Shown here piece after piece: positions 43,154-50,191 of a stretch of DNA of 50,191 nucleotides; position 1 is the stretch's first letter; the number at the start of each line of letters is the position of its first letter. A model generated the notes under the pieces. It saw nothing but the letters and a program-made list of their open reading frames with translations. It was not told where the DNA came from and searched no databases. This DNA is from Clostridiales bacterium (GTDB lineage Bacteria; Bacillota; Clostridia; Peptostreptococcales; Acidaminobacteraceae). The stretch is taken from assembly GCA_016933835.1 (NCBI GenBank), contig JAFGAC010000135.1, positions 1-50,191 of the forward strand, given 5' to 3'. A program made the translations under genes and the position numbers.

Positions 43154-43984
43154 TAATTTATTTTTTAAATAGAAAACCATACTATCCACTGTTTCAAAAT
43201 TGTTTTCAAATATATTTGCAATGCTGTATTTAATTTCAACAAAATAATCCAATTGTGTTTCATTATTGAATTTTAACACACGTTCCTTAATTCGCGACAT
43301 AATCATTTCAGCATTCTCTAAATTACAATCTGGAAAAACAATAGTAAATTGATTACTAAAATTTCTAATGATTGTATCTTCATTTCGCACATCTTCACTA
43401 ATGATGTTAGAAAGAATTTTTATTGTCTGATCTCCTTCAAAAAATCCAAATTCATCATTGATCTTATTAAAATTGATAAGTTCAACAATTCCTAAGCTCA
43501 AATCCTTCTTACGTCTTTTTGCATAGAAAAAATTTTTACTTAAAATTTCATTGCCCGTTCTATTGTTGAAAACTTGGGTAAGGTCATCAGTTGAGGAATA
43601 GAGTTTAAGCGCACTCTCCATTTCTTTTTTATCAGTGATGTCCGTGCCTATAAATAATTTTCCTTTAATTGATTCATCTGAATTCAAATCATTGCAATTC
43701 CACGCTACATTTAACAAACTGCCGTCTCCACCTATAATTTCACTTTCAAAATACTGATCAACACCATATTTATTATCAAAATTGAGATTAAAAACATCGG
43801 ATACCCAACTGTCTACGTCTTGAGGGACAAATTTTTCTACCCAATTGACGCCTATGATATCTTCTTTCAATTTTAATATTTCTTTTCCTTTATTATTTAT
43901 AAATTGTACTTTTGAATCCTCATCAAGCACCAACACAATAATATTTGCATCATTGACATATCGTCCGAGCAATTCATTATTCAT
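43151..43984 (-). CDS. PAS domain protein with degenerate GGDEF domain
   Basis: In 277 residues a PAS domain (about 10-115, with IIVLVLDEDSKVQFINNKGKEIL and GKLFIGTDITDKKEMESAL, the usual PAC end) is joined to a GGDEF-like fold. STDDLTQVFNNRTGNEIL is the familiar start of that fold, but the active-site GGDEF is NFSNQF in RNFSNQFTIVFPD, so diguanylate cyclase activity is very unlikely. It may bind a nucleotide or a partner instead. It has its own RBS (AAGGAGGG). Another PAS-GGDEF gene nearby is destroyed, suggesting decline of c-di-GMP signalling at this locus. Confidence 0.85.
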   Translation of the reverse strand: MNNELLGRYVNDANIIVLVLDEDSKVQFINNKGKEILKLKEDIIGVNWVEKFVPQDVDSWVSDVFNLNFDNKYGVDQYFESEIIGGDGSLLNVAWNCNDLNSDESIKGKLFIGTDITDKKEMESALKLYSSTDDLTQVFNNRTGNEILSKNFFYAKRRKKDLSLGIVELINFNKINDEFGFFEGDQTIKILSNIISEDVRNEDTIIRNFSNQFTIVFPDCNLENAEMIMSRIKERVLKFNNETQLDYFVEIKYSIANIFENNFETVDSMVFYLKNKL

Positions 43985-44048
43985 GAATATCCCTCCTTGT
44001 TCTTAATACAATCATAACATTTTTTTCTATTTAATCTAGATAAAAAAT

Positions 44049-44074
44049 AAAATTGCCTTGTTAAAGGCAATTTT
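44049..44074 (-). terminator. Terminator after the ABC-F gene
   Basis: AAAATTGCCTT and AAGGCAATTTT form an 11-pair stem with a four-base loop; ATTTTTTATC follows on the minus strand. The ABC-F stop codon is at the base of the stem. Confidence 0.85.
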
Positions 44075-45629
44075 ATACAATCTTGGTTGTCCAGCTTTCC
44101 GCATCCCAAATTTCTTCAGCAATATCTTCGTAGAATTCGGGTTCATGACTAATCATCAAAATTGATCCATTATACGCATTCAGCGCTCTTTTTAATTCTT
44201 CCTTTGCTTCAATATCTAAATGATTTGTAGGTTCATCCAGAACAAGAAAATTTGATTCTCTATTGATCAATTTACATAATCGTACTTTTGCCTGTTCGCC
44301 TCCAGATAAAACTCTTACCTTGCTTTCAATATGCATTGTTGTCAGACCACATCTGGCTAAAGCAGCTCTTACTTCGAATTGTGTCATGGAAGGGAATTCC
44401 GACCATATTTCTTCAATGCAAGTTCTATCTCCATCACCCTTGAATTCTTGCTCGAAATAACCTATAAACAAGCTGTCTCCAAGACGTACTGATCCATCAA
44501 TTGCTTGGATTTCTCCCAATATGCTTCGAAGCAAAGTTGTCTTCCCTATTCCATTAGCACCTTTAATTGCAATTTTTTGTCCTCTTTCCATTGCAATGTT
44601 CAACTCATTGGATAAAGGTTCATTATAACCGATTACTAAATCTTTCGCTGTGAATAATTCTTTTCCAGATGTCCTTGCTTCTTTGAAATCAAATTTAGGC
44701 TTTGGTTTTTCTCTGTCAAGTTGAATGACATCCATTTTATCCAGTTTCTTTTGTCTAGACATTGCCATGTTGCGTGTGGCTACACGTGCTTTGTTTCTCT
44801 GCACAAAATCTTTCAGTTCATTAATTTCCTGCTGCTGTTTTTTATAGGCAGATTCAACTTGTTTTTTACGTGCATCATAAAGCATTTTAAATTCTTCATA
44901 ATTACCAACATATCTAGTCAAACGGCCATTTTCCATATGATAGACAATATTGATAACACTATTCAAAAATTGCATATCATGAGAAATCAATATAAACGCG
45001 CTTTCATACTCTAATAAATATCTTTTAAGCCATTCGATGTGTTGCTCATCTAAAAAATTGGTTGGCTCATCCAACAAAAGAATATCTGGTTTTTCCAGCA
45101 AAAGTTTCCCAAGTAAAATTTTTGTCCTTTGCCCTCCACTCAATTCAGACACATCACTATCAAGTCCTATATCAACGAGACCAAGACCTCTTGCTACCTC
45201 ATCAATTTTAGCATCAATCATATAAAAATCATTATGGTCCAATATGTCTTGGATATCTCCGAAGTCTGTCAAATGAACTTCTAGATCTTCTGGTGTTGCT
45301 GTGCCCATCAATTCGCATACAGCATTCATTTCTTTTTCAAGTTCAAATAGATATTGAAAAGCCGTTTTAAGCACTTCTCTAACAGTTTTTCCTTTGCTTA
45401 GAACTGTATGCTGATCAAGATAACCTGATCTAACTCTCTTTGACCACTCTACTATGCCATCATCTGGCTCAAGCTTTCCAGTAACAATATTCATAAAAGT
45501 AGACTTACCTTCACCATTTGCTCCAATAAGACCTATGTGTTCACCTTTAAGCAAGCGGAATGACACATTATCAAATATCATTCTTGCTCCAAATCCATGA
45601 TTTAAATTTTCAACATTTAATATACTCAT
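44073..45629 (-). CDS. ABC-F family ATPase
   Basis: This soluble protein of about 518 residues has two ABC domains and no membrane part. Domain 1: Walker A GANGEGKST, LSGGQRTKILLGKLLLEKPDILLLDEPTNFLD. A linker (ESAYKKQQQEINELKDFVQ) follows. Domain 2: GANGIGKTT, VLSGGEQAKVRLCKLI, FLVLDEPTNHLD. ABC-F proteins bind the ribosomal E site; some rescue stalled translation (Uup/EttA/YdiF), others give antibiotic resistance. Subfamily cannot be told here; the long arm at NKARVATRNMAMSRQKKLDKMD suggests the YdiF/YkpA group. I start it at ATG 45629 (MSILNVENLNHGFG), which has GGAGTGG upstream, rather than at 45674. Confidence 0.9.
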   Translation of the reverse strand: MSILNVENLNHGFGARMIFDNVSFRLLKGEHIGLIGANGEGKSTFMNIVTGKLEPDDGIVEWSKRVRSGYLDQHTVLSKGKTVREVLKTAFQYLFELEKEMNAVCELMGTATPEDLEVHLTDFGDIQDILDHNDFYMIDAKIDEVARGLGLVDIGLDSDVSELSGGQRTKILLGKLLLEKPDILLLDEPTNFLDEQHIEWLKRYLLEYESAFILISHDMQFLNSVINIVYHMENGRLTRYVGNYEEFKMLYDARKKQVESAYKKQQQEINELKDFVQRNKARVATRNMAMSRQKKLDKMDVIQLDREKPKPKFDFKEARTSGKELFTAKDLVIGYNEPLSNELNIAMERGQKIAIKGANGIGKTTLLRSILGEIQAIDGSVRLGDSLFIGYFEQEFKGDGDRTCIEEIWSEFPSMTQFEVRAALARCGLTTMHIESKVRVLSGGEQAKVRLCKLINRESNFLVLDEPTNHLDIEAKEELKRALNAYNGSILMISHEPEFYEDIAEEIWDAESWTTKIV

Positions 45630-45764
45630 TTTTATTATCCACTCCAAAATTTCATTCAACTCAAATAATACCATTATATAATTTTATAATCAACAAAAAA
45701 ATCATATAAGAATATATCTCAATAACAATATGTGCAATATATTTGATTTTAAGGAAATAAATAA

Positions 45765-45798
45765 GGGATATGACTACTCTTTTAAATAGCCATATCCC
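45765..45798 (-). terminator. Terminator after the second AGCS gene
   Basis: GGGATATG and CATATCCC pair over eight bases, with further pairing of CTA/TAG inside; on the minus strand TTATTTATTT follows. It separates this gene from the ABC-F gene. Confidence 0.8.
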
Positions 45799-45822
45799 AA
45801 CATTTAATTTAATTCAATATAA

Positions 45823-47283
45823 TTATGCAACTTTTTTGTTGAATTTCTTTCCAATAGTTTTCCAAATTTCAGCATTTTTAACGCCAATTTTTTCAGGATC
45901 AAATACTGGATCGATACCAAGTTTCAATTGCGCTTCATAATCTTTAAGAGTAGCTACTCCTACTTTAGTCAATAGAACGATTGCTACGATATTCAACCAT
46001 GCCATCAAGCCAACACCGATATCTCCAAGTCCCCAAGCCAAGTCAGCAGTTCTAACAGCTCCGTAGAAAGTAGATGCCAATAAACCAATTCTAGCAAGAA
46101 GAATTAATGTGTCTGCTTTTTTACTGTTTTTGAATAAGTAAGCTACATTTGATTCTGCATAGTAGTAATATGCCAACAATGTTGTGAAAGCAAAGAAGAA
46201 CAATGCGATTGCAACAAATCCAGCACCAAATCCAGGTAATAATGTGTCAACAGACATTTGTGTAAATGCAGGTCCCATAGCAACACCAGGAATGTTTTCT
46301 ACGATGAATCCATCTCCTAATGCAACGTTGTAATTGCCAGTGATTAAAATCATGAACGCTGTTGCAGAACAAACAAATAATGTATCTACATATACAGAGA
46401 ACGCTTGAACCAAACCTTGTTTAGCTGGATGAGATACTTCAGATGCAGCAGCAGCCATAGGACCAGTTCCTTGACCAGCTTCATTTGAGTAGATACCTCT
46501 TTTAACGCCCCAAGTAATAGCAGTTCCCAAGATACCACCAAAAGCAGCATGTGAACCGAAAGCTGATGAGAAAATCAATGCAAGTACTGCTGGTAATTGA
46601 GAAATATTAGTAATGATGATTATCAAAGCAACAATGATATATGCGATTGCCATAAATGGCACCAATATTTCAGCTGCTTTACCAATTCTCTTAACGCCAC
46701 CAAATACAATTGATGCAAGTAATGCAATAATTACTAAACCTGTAATCCAAGCAGGAATACCAAATGCGTTGTTAACAGATGATGCAATGCTATTTGCTTG
46801 AACGCCTGGTAAGAAGATACCAACTGCGAAAATTGTAGATACAGCAAATGTTACTGCATACCATTTCATTTTCAATCCTTTTTCGATATAGAAAGCAGGA
46901 CCACCACGGTATTCTCCGTTTACTTCTTCTTTGTAAACCTGAGCCAATGCAGCTTCAATGTATGCAGATCCTGCACCTAAGAATGCGATTGCCCACATCC
47001 AGAATACAGCACCAGGTCCACCCATAGCGATTGCAGTAGCAACACCAGCGATATTACCAGTACCAACTCTACCGCCCAATGCCATTGCAAAACTTTGGAA
47101 AGATGAAACACCAGTCTCTGAAGCTTTTCCACCTAATAGAAGTTTAACCATGTGACCTAAATGTCTAACTTGTGGAAATTTCATCAATACTGAGAAATAT
47201 ACTCCAACACCTAAACAAAGGTAGATAAGAGCAGGACTCCAGATGACGTTGTTGATCGAATTGACAATTGCTTGTAAATCCAT
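45823..47283 (-). CDS. AGCS-family sodium:amino acid symporter (AlsT-like)
   Basis: The 486-residue carrier has about eleven helices and the signatures VLMKFPQVRHLGHMVKLLLGG, GRVGTGNIAGVATAIAMGGPGAVFWMW and WGVKRGIYSNEAGQGTGPMAAAA. It is related to the gene at 32930 but clearly a different branch, longer at the C-terminus. Alanine or glycine are likely substrates for uptake with Na+, but this is inference. It has AAGGGGG before the ATG and a 200-base leader that can fold (see next entries), so its expression may be regulated by RNA structure. It lies downstream of kamE on the same strand but beyond a terminator. Confidence 0.92.
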   Translation of the reverse strand: MDLQAIVNSINNVIWSPALIYLCLGVGVYFSVLMKFPQVRHLGHMVKLLLGGKASETGVSSFQSFAMALGGRVGTGNIAGVATAIAMGGPGAVFWMWAIAFLGAGSAYIEAALAQVYKEEVNGEYRGGPAFYIEKGLKMKWYAVTFAVSTIFAVGIFLPGVQANSIASSVNNAFGIPAWITGLVIIALLASIVFGGVKRIGKAAEILVPFMAIAYIIVALIIIITNISQLPAVLALIFSSAFGSHAAFGGILGTAITWGVKRGIYSNEAGQGTGPMAAAASEVSHPAKQGLVQAFSVYVDTLFVCSATAFMILITGNYNVALGDGFIVENIPGVAMGPAFTQMSVDTLLPGFGAGFVAIALFFFAFTTLLAYYYYAESNVAYLFKNSKKADTLILLARIGLLASTFYGAVRTADLAWGLGDIGVGLMAWLNIVAIVLLTKVGVATLKDYEAQLKLGIDPVFDPEKIGVKNAEIWKTIGKKFNKKVA

Positions 47284-47314
47284 TAATAGTTCCCCCTTAT
47301 ATTATAAGATTTAT

Positions 47315-47351
47315 GCAAAATTACAAAAAAAAATAATTGCCGTAATTTTGC
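47315..47351 (-). repeat. Perfect inverted repeat in the AGCS leader
   Basis: GCAAAATTAC (47315-47324) is repeated inverted at 47342-47351, with nine A (T on the minus strand) in the 17-base loop. It lies 32 bases from the symporter start. It could hold or hide a short terminator formed by AATT and the T run, or mask the RBS region. Confidence 0.5.
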
Positions 47352-47365
47352 TTTTTATGTTTAAG

Positions 47366-47437
47366 GGTTTCTCACAACTTTCATTTGTGATAATAAAAAT
47401 ATAAATTCATTTTGCAAGTGTGAGTTACCTTGAAACC
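47366..47437 (-). promoter_or_regulatory. Possible structured RNA element in the AGCS leader
   Basis: On the minus strand GGTTT (47437-47433) pairs with AAACC (47370-47366) and CTCACA (47424-47419) with TGTGAG (47376-47371). The two helices stack on the 3' side and are separated by an eight-base bulge (CAAGGTAA) on the 5' side, with a 42-base loop. This looks like a designed fold more than chance, but I recognise no known riboswitch class. With the hairpin at 47315-47351 it would make an aptamer-plus-switch arrangement. Confidence 0.35.
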
Positions 47438-47488
47438 AATTTAATATCGACATGCAATTTTCAGAAATTTCAATTTATAAACTAGATA

Positions 47489-47518
47489 AATAATAGCATT
47501 TCAACAATACAAAAGTCA
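47489..47518 (-). promoter_or_regulatory. Putative promoter of the second AGCS gene
   Basis: On the minus strand TTGACT and TATTAT are 18 bases apart. Transcription would begin near 47482 and give a leader of about 200 bases before the ATG at 47283. Confidence 0.5.
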
Positions 47519-47816
47519 ATGTATTTATCGTTCAAAAGATAATAAATTTTACATATATTTAACATCTGGATTTACTAAATATTTACCTGTTTTTTTCAGC
47601 GAATTGACTATTTAAAAAAAACGTTGAAATATCAATAGTTTAATTCGTGATAGTATGCGACAAACAATCGCTAAGACTAAAAGTAGTAAACAAAATATTA
47701 ATATTAAAGTTTGAAATATGCAGTTGAAAAACAGATAACTTTCTTTTAATTATGTCAAATTAAAAAGAAGCGAGGGATACTGCGGCAACATCTGTTAACC
47801 TATTTGACAAAGAACC
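47519..47816. other. AT-rich gene-free DNA between kam terminator and AGCS promoter
   Basis: I see no coding frame of note on either strand, no RNA gene I can name and no repeat. It is very AT-rich except for a short patch at about 47769-47800. All frames are broken by stops within a few dozen codons. The likeliest content is spacer. Confidence 0.5.
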
Positions 47817-47848
47817 AAAAAAAGCAATATGATTTTCACCATACTGCT
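47817..47848 (-). terminator. Rho-independent terminator downstream of kamE
   Basis: AGCAGTATG (47848-47840) pairs with CATATTGCT (47831-47823), nine pairs with one G-U, around an eight-base loop, followed by seven T. It is some 170 bases after the kamE stop, an unusually long distance for a simple operon end. Confidence 0.8.
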
Positions 47849-47863
47849 CCTCTCAGCTATCTG

Positions 47864-47915
47864 TTTCCAGACAACCACAAAATATTTCTATACTAATTTT
47901 ATAAATGTCTGAAAA
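47864..47915 (-). promoter_or_regulatory. Stem-loop in the kamE 3' region
   Basis: On the minus strand TTTTCAGACA (47915-47906) pairs with TGTCTGGAAA (47873-47864), ten pairs with one G-U, enclosing 32 bases. It comes just before the terminator hairpin. Together they suggest that the 3' region is a structured RNA. Confidence 0.35.
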
Positions 47916-47957
47916 TATCCCTGCAGAAAATTTACAAAAGATATAAATTACTCTGAA

Positions 47958-48020
47958 TCACACACGCTCGAAGCAATCAATCTTTTCAGTCAAACTCATA
48001 AACTCTCTGCCCTGAACCAT
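47958..48020 (-). CDS. Possible 20-residue ORF coupled to kamE
   Basis: The kamE stop and an ATG overlap as TAATG. The ATG opens a frame of 20 codons reading MVQGREFMSLTEKIDCFERV, then a TGA. It may be a real small peptide, or the truncated beginning of a gene that once followed kamE. No ribosome site other than coupling is seen, and I recognise no family. Confidence 0.2.
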   Translation of the reverse strand: MVQGREFMSLTEKIDCFERV

Positions 48021-48769
48021 TAAACCAAGTTTCTTTTTACAATCTCATTCACAACATATGAAGCCACATGCTCTGCATAAGATCCAGGTCCAAATCCAGC
48101 ATCATATCCAAGTTCAATCGCAAGTTCATGATTGATACGCGGTCCGCCTGCAATAATCATCATTCTGTCTCTCAATCCCTCTGCTTCGACTAATTCAATC
48201 AAGTTAGTCAGATTAGGAATATGAACATCCTTTTGAGTCACTACCTGAGAAACAATAATTGCATCTGCTCCCAGTTCAATTGCCTTTGCCAGCAGTTCTT
48301 CATTTGGCACTTGTGATCCCATATTCACAGCAATGACACCTTTATATCTTTCCAATCCGTAATGCCCATCATAACCTTTCATGTTCATGATTGCATCTAT
48401 TCCTACGGTGTGCGCATCTGTACCTGTAGTTGCACCAACAATTACGACATCTCTTTTTATATTTTCTTTGATAAAATCCTCTACCCCGTATTTGTCCATG
48501 ATCTCAACATCGACTTTCGGTACTTCGATAGCAGTAAAATCAACTGTATGCGAACAGATACCATACGCCACAATGAACGTGAACCCCTTCCCAAGATCTT
48601 CAGCATGTACAATTTCAGGTTCTTCGATTCCCATTTTTACAAGCAATTGTTTTGCTGCTTCTTTGGATTCATCACCATATTGAACAGGTAATGTGAAACT
48701 GAATTGCATTTTACCATCATTCAAAGTATCCCCGTAAGGTTTTACTCTTGTCAAATCCACATTAGTCAC
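48020..48769 (-). CDS. kamE: Lysine 5,6-aminomutase beta subunit
   Basis: KamE with KamD uses adenosylcobalamin and PLP to move the terminal amino group of beta-lysine or D-lysine from C6 to C5 in lysine fermentation. The 249-residue product has LTRVKPYGDTLNDGKMQFSF near its start and the B12 motif TGTDAHTVGIDAIMNMKGYDGH: His120 would be the lower cobalt ligand and Lys131 the PLP Schiff-base residue, exactly the spacing of His133 and Lys144 known in the Clostridium sticklandii enzyme. DAIIVSQVVTQKDVH and GYDAGFGPGSYAEHVA finish the Rossmann domain. I choose GTG 48769 (eight bases after GGAGG), overlapping kamD by eight bases; the ATG at 48820 is inside kamD without an RBS. Confidence 0.96.
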   Translation of the reverse strand: MTNVDLTRVKPYGDTLNDGKMQFSFTLPVQYGDESKEAAKQLLVKMGIEEPEIVHAEDLGKGFTFIVAYGICSHTVDFTAIEVPKVDVEIMDKYGVEDFIKENIKRDVVIVGATTGTDAHTVGIDAIMNMKGYDGHYGLERYKGVIAVNMGSQVPNEELLAKAIELGADAIIVSQVVTQKDVHIPNLTNLIELVEAEGLRDRMMIIAGGPRINHELAIELGYDAGFGPGSYAEHVASYVVNEIVKRNLV

Positions 48770-50191
48770 GGTCAACACCTCCCAACATGAGTTCAATAAA
48801 CGGATTGAAATACATTTCATCCTTGACTACCACACCATCAAGACCTTTTCCACCATTTTTAGCTCGCTTGACACCAGCAAATTTACCTGCCTCAAGAGTT
48901 TCCATCAAGCCCTCAGCTTCTATATTTTCAATCATCTGAGTCGCATCTTGCAATACCTGCTGCGCTCTCTTTTGAATCATGCCATCTTCTTTAAATTCAA
49001 TCTCATCACCAAAATCTCTCATATTATTGAAAATGTACTTCGCGTTTTCAATAGCAAGTGCACGATCCTGTAAAAGAGGTGTGTGAATTGCTTCAGTCAT
49101 CATACCAAGAAGTTGAATTCCCTGATGTGTCATGATTGATACCATGTTGAAAAGTGCATCCTGAATATGTCCTTTATAAATATTGCCTGTTTTATACTTT
49201 GTTGGCGGCATATATTTAAGTGGCGCATTTGGGAAAATTTCTCTCGCCATTTGTGCTTGCGCCAATTCCATTAAAAATCCATTTTCAATTTTAGGATTCA
49301 TTTCAAAAGCATGACCAAGACCCATCTGTTCTTCTTTCAATCCCGCTAAAAGAGCGAACTGCTCATTGATAAACTGTGAAGCCAAAACAGTATGAGCTTC
49401 TTCAACTGCATCAGAAGTCGTCAAATAATTGTCTTCTCCAGTATTGATGATGATTCCTGCATACCCATTTATCACTCTTGAGAAGAATTGGTCAACGAGT
49501 GTTCTTTGCATGTTGATATCTCTAAACAAAATGCCATAAAGCGCGTCGTTCAACATGACGTCTAATCTTTCAATCGCCCCCATAGCGGCAATTTCAGGCA
49601 TACAAAGTCCTGAGGCATAATTGACAAGACGAATATATTTACCAACTTCTTGTCCTACTTCATCTAATGCACTTCGCATAATTCTAAAGTTTTCTTGAGT
49701 TGCAAATGTTCCTCCAAATCCTTCTGTTGTTGGACCATAAGGTACATAATCCAATAAACTTTGCGCTGTGCTTCTTATAACTGCTATAATGTCTGCTCCT
49801 TGACGTGCTGCCGCTTTCGCTTGATTCACGTCTTCATAGATATTTCCAGTTGCAACGATTACATATAGATACGGTTTAGAACCTTCACCCAATTCACTTA
49901 ACATCTTTTCTCTTGTTTCTCTATTTTTCTTGACTCTCTCTGTTGCCTCAAGAGCAAGTTCTTCGATTGTCTGTCTCACAACATCATAATCCTGTGCAGG
50001 TACATTTATGATATCAAGTTCATCTTTGCTGACCATTTCAGCAATTTCCTGTGGTGATTTTTTTGTATAAACCATAGCATTTCCAAGATAATAGGAAATT
50101 CCCAAAGAAAGCTTTCCGTTGTTTTTCAATTTATCAACTACTATGTTAGGAAGCGGTCTGTCAAGCTCATCAACACCATCGACACCGTACA
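48762..50191 (-). CDS. kamD: Lysine 5,6-aminomutase alpha subunit, 5' end missing
   Basis: The frame stays open to the right edge, so the start is outside the window; about 476 of the usual 516 or so residues are visible. The TTG at 50129 is internal: upstream codons read YGVDGVDELDRPLPNIVVDK, matching the family. The TIM-barrel features include TGNIYEDVNQAKAAARQGADIIAVIRSTAQSLLDYVPYGPTTEGFGGTFATQENFR, LVNYASGLCMPEIAAMGAIERLDVMLNDALYGILFRDINMQRTL and KYMPPTKYKTGNIYKGHIQDA. KamD provides most of the barrel that holds substrate and cobalamin. It is followed by kamE with an eight-base overlap. Other genes of the pathway (kamA, kdd, kce) are not in view. Confidence 0.96.
   Translation of the reverse strand, partial: YGVDGVDELDRPLPNIVVDKLKNNGKLSLGISYYLGNAMVYTKKSPQEIAEMVSKDELDIINVPAQDYDVVRQTIEELALEATERVKKNRETREKMLSELGEGSKPYLYVIVATGNIYEDVNQAKAAARQGADIIAVIRSTAQSLLDYVPYGPTTEGFGGTFATQENFRIMRSALDEVGQEVGKYIRLVNYASGLCMPEIAAMGAIERLDVMLNDALYGILFRDINMQRTLVDQFFSRVINGYAGIIINTGEDNYLTTSDAVEEAHTVLASQFINEQFALLAGLKEEQMGLGHAFEMNPKIENGFLMELAQAQMAREIFPNAPLKYMPPTKYKTGNIYKGHIQDALFNMVSIMTHQGIQLLGMMTEAIHTPLLQDRALAIENAKYIFNNMRDFGDEIEFKEDGMIQKRAQQVLQDATQMIENIEAEGLMETLEAGKFAGVKRAKNGGKGLDGVVVKDEMYFNPFIELMLGGVDRD

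Noticed and set aside
41866-45629. BREX defence island
   Set aside because: Only one BrxD-like gene is present; neighbours are an EamA transporter, a PAS protein and an ABC-F ATPase.
47284-48019. Lysine, glycine or TPP riboswitch
   Set aside because: None of the conserved core strings of those classes is present on either strand; only generic stem-loops are seen.
48362-48691. Rightward frames of about 100 codons opposite kamE
   Set aside because: kamE is certain by its B12 and PLP motifs; these are antisense shadows with no ribosome site.
50127-50129. TTG as the real start of kamD
   Set aside because: The frame continues upstream to the window edge with residues that match the family, so the true start is outside the window.

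Overview
The window is AT-rich low-GC Gram-positive DNA and most genes point leftward. Several things suggest an amino-acid-fermenting, selenium-using member of the Clostridia. Lysine 5,6-aminomutase genes (kamD, kamE) sit at the right end. A peroxiredoxin carries an in-frame UGA at its peroxidatic position with a SECIS-like hairpin behind it. There are also a PPi-dependent phosphofructokinase, AddAB, pseudouridine-degradation genes, and the Firmicutes order acpS-alr-antitoxin-mazF. The clade is an inference from gene content. I saw no rRNA, tRNA, CRISPR array or insertion sequence.

Layout. 1-563: 5' part of a Lon-family AAA protease. 604-10338: a long leftward run made of a peptide-type ABC transporter, acpS, alr, a MazEF-type toxin-antitoxin pair, a small secreted protein and a TagA/WecG glycosyltransferase with a terminator. 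Both transporter permeases carry degenerate M28/PA-peptidase-like outer domains and no binding-protein gene is present. 10339-14079: structured leader DNA, a pyruvate/oxaloacetate carboxyltransferase without a biotin domain, and transketolase. 14197-17555: small alarmone hydrolase, a possible 26-residue ORF, psuG-psuK and an EamA transporter. 17552-24224: addB-addA. 24263-30463: DUF1461 membrane protein, selenoprotein peroxiredoxin, an OmpA-domain MotB-like and MotA/ExbB-like pair (ZorB/ZorA-like), pfp, a soluble reductive-dehalogenase-like Fe-S protein and a HAD phosphatase.

30575-32779: split LysO-type lysine exporter, a SEC-C protein and a Cys-rich unknown. 32930-37501: AGCS symporter next to a GlnK/GlnL-type two-component system, then a YhaM-type nuclease. 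37688-45629: parvulin foldase, TSUP exporter, small membrane protein, PlsC, the wreck of a PAS-GGDEF gene, EamA transporter, an orphan BrxD-like ATPase, a PAS protein with a ruined GGDEF motif, and an ABC-F ATPase. 45823-50191: a second AGCS symporter behind a structured leader, a gene-free AT-rich stretch, then kamE and kamD.

The best candidates for new biology are the peptidase-like ABC transporter (3969-10338), the orphan ion-motor pair (25424-27313), the selenoprotein that an ordinary ORF caller truncates (24904-25365), and unassigned structured RNA in the leaders near 10.4, 47.4 and 47.9 kb. Starts were moved wherever a Shine-Dalgarno sequence favoured another codon, and this is stated in each entry.
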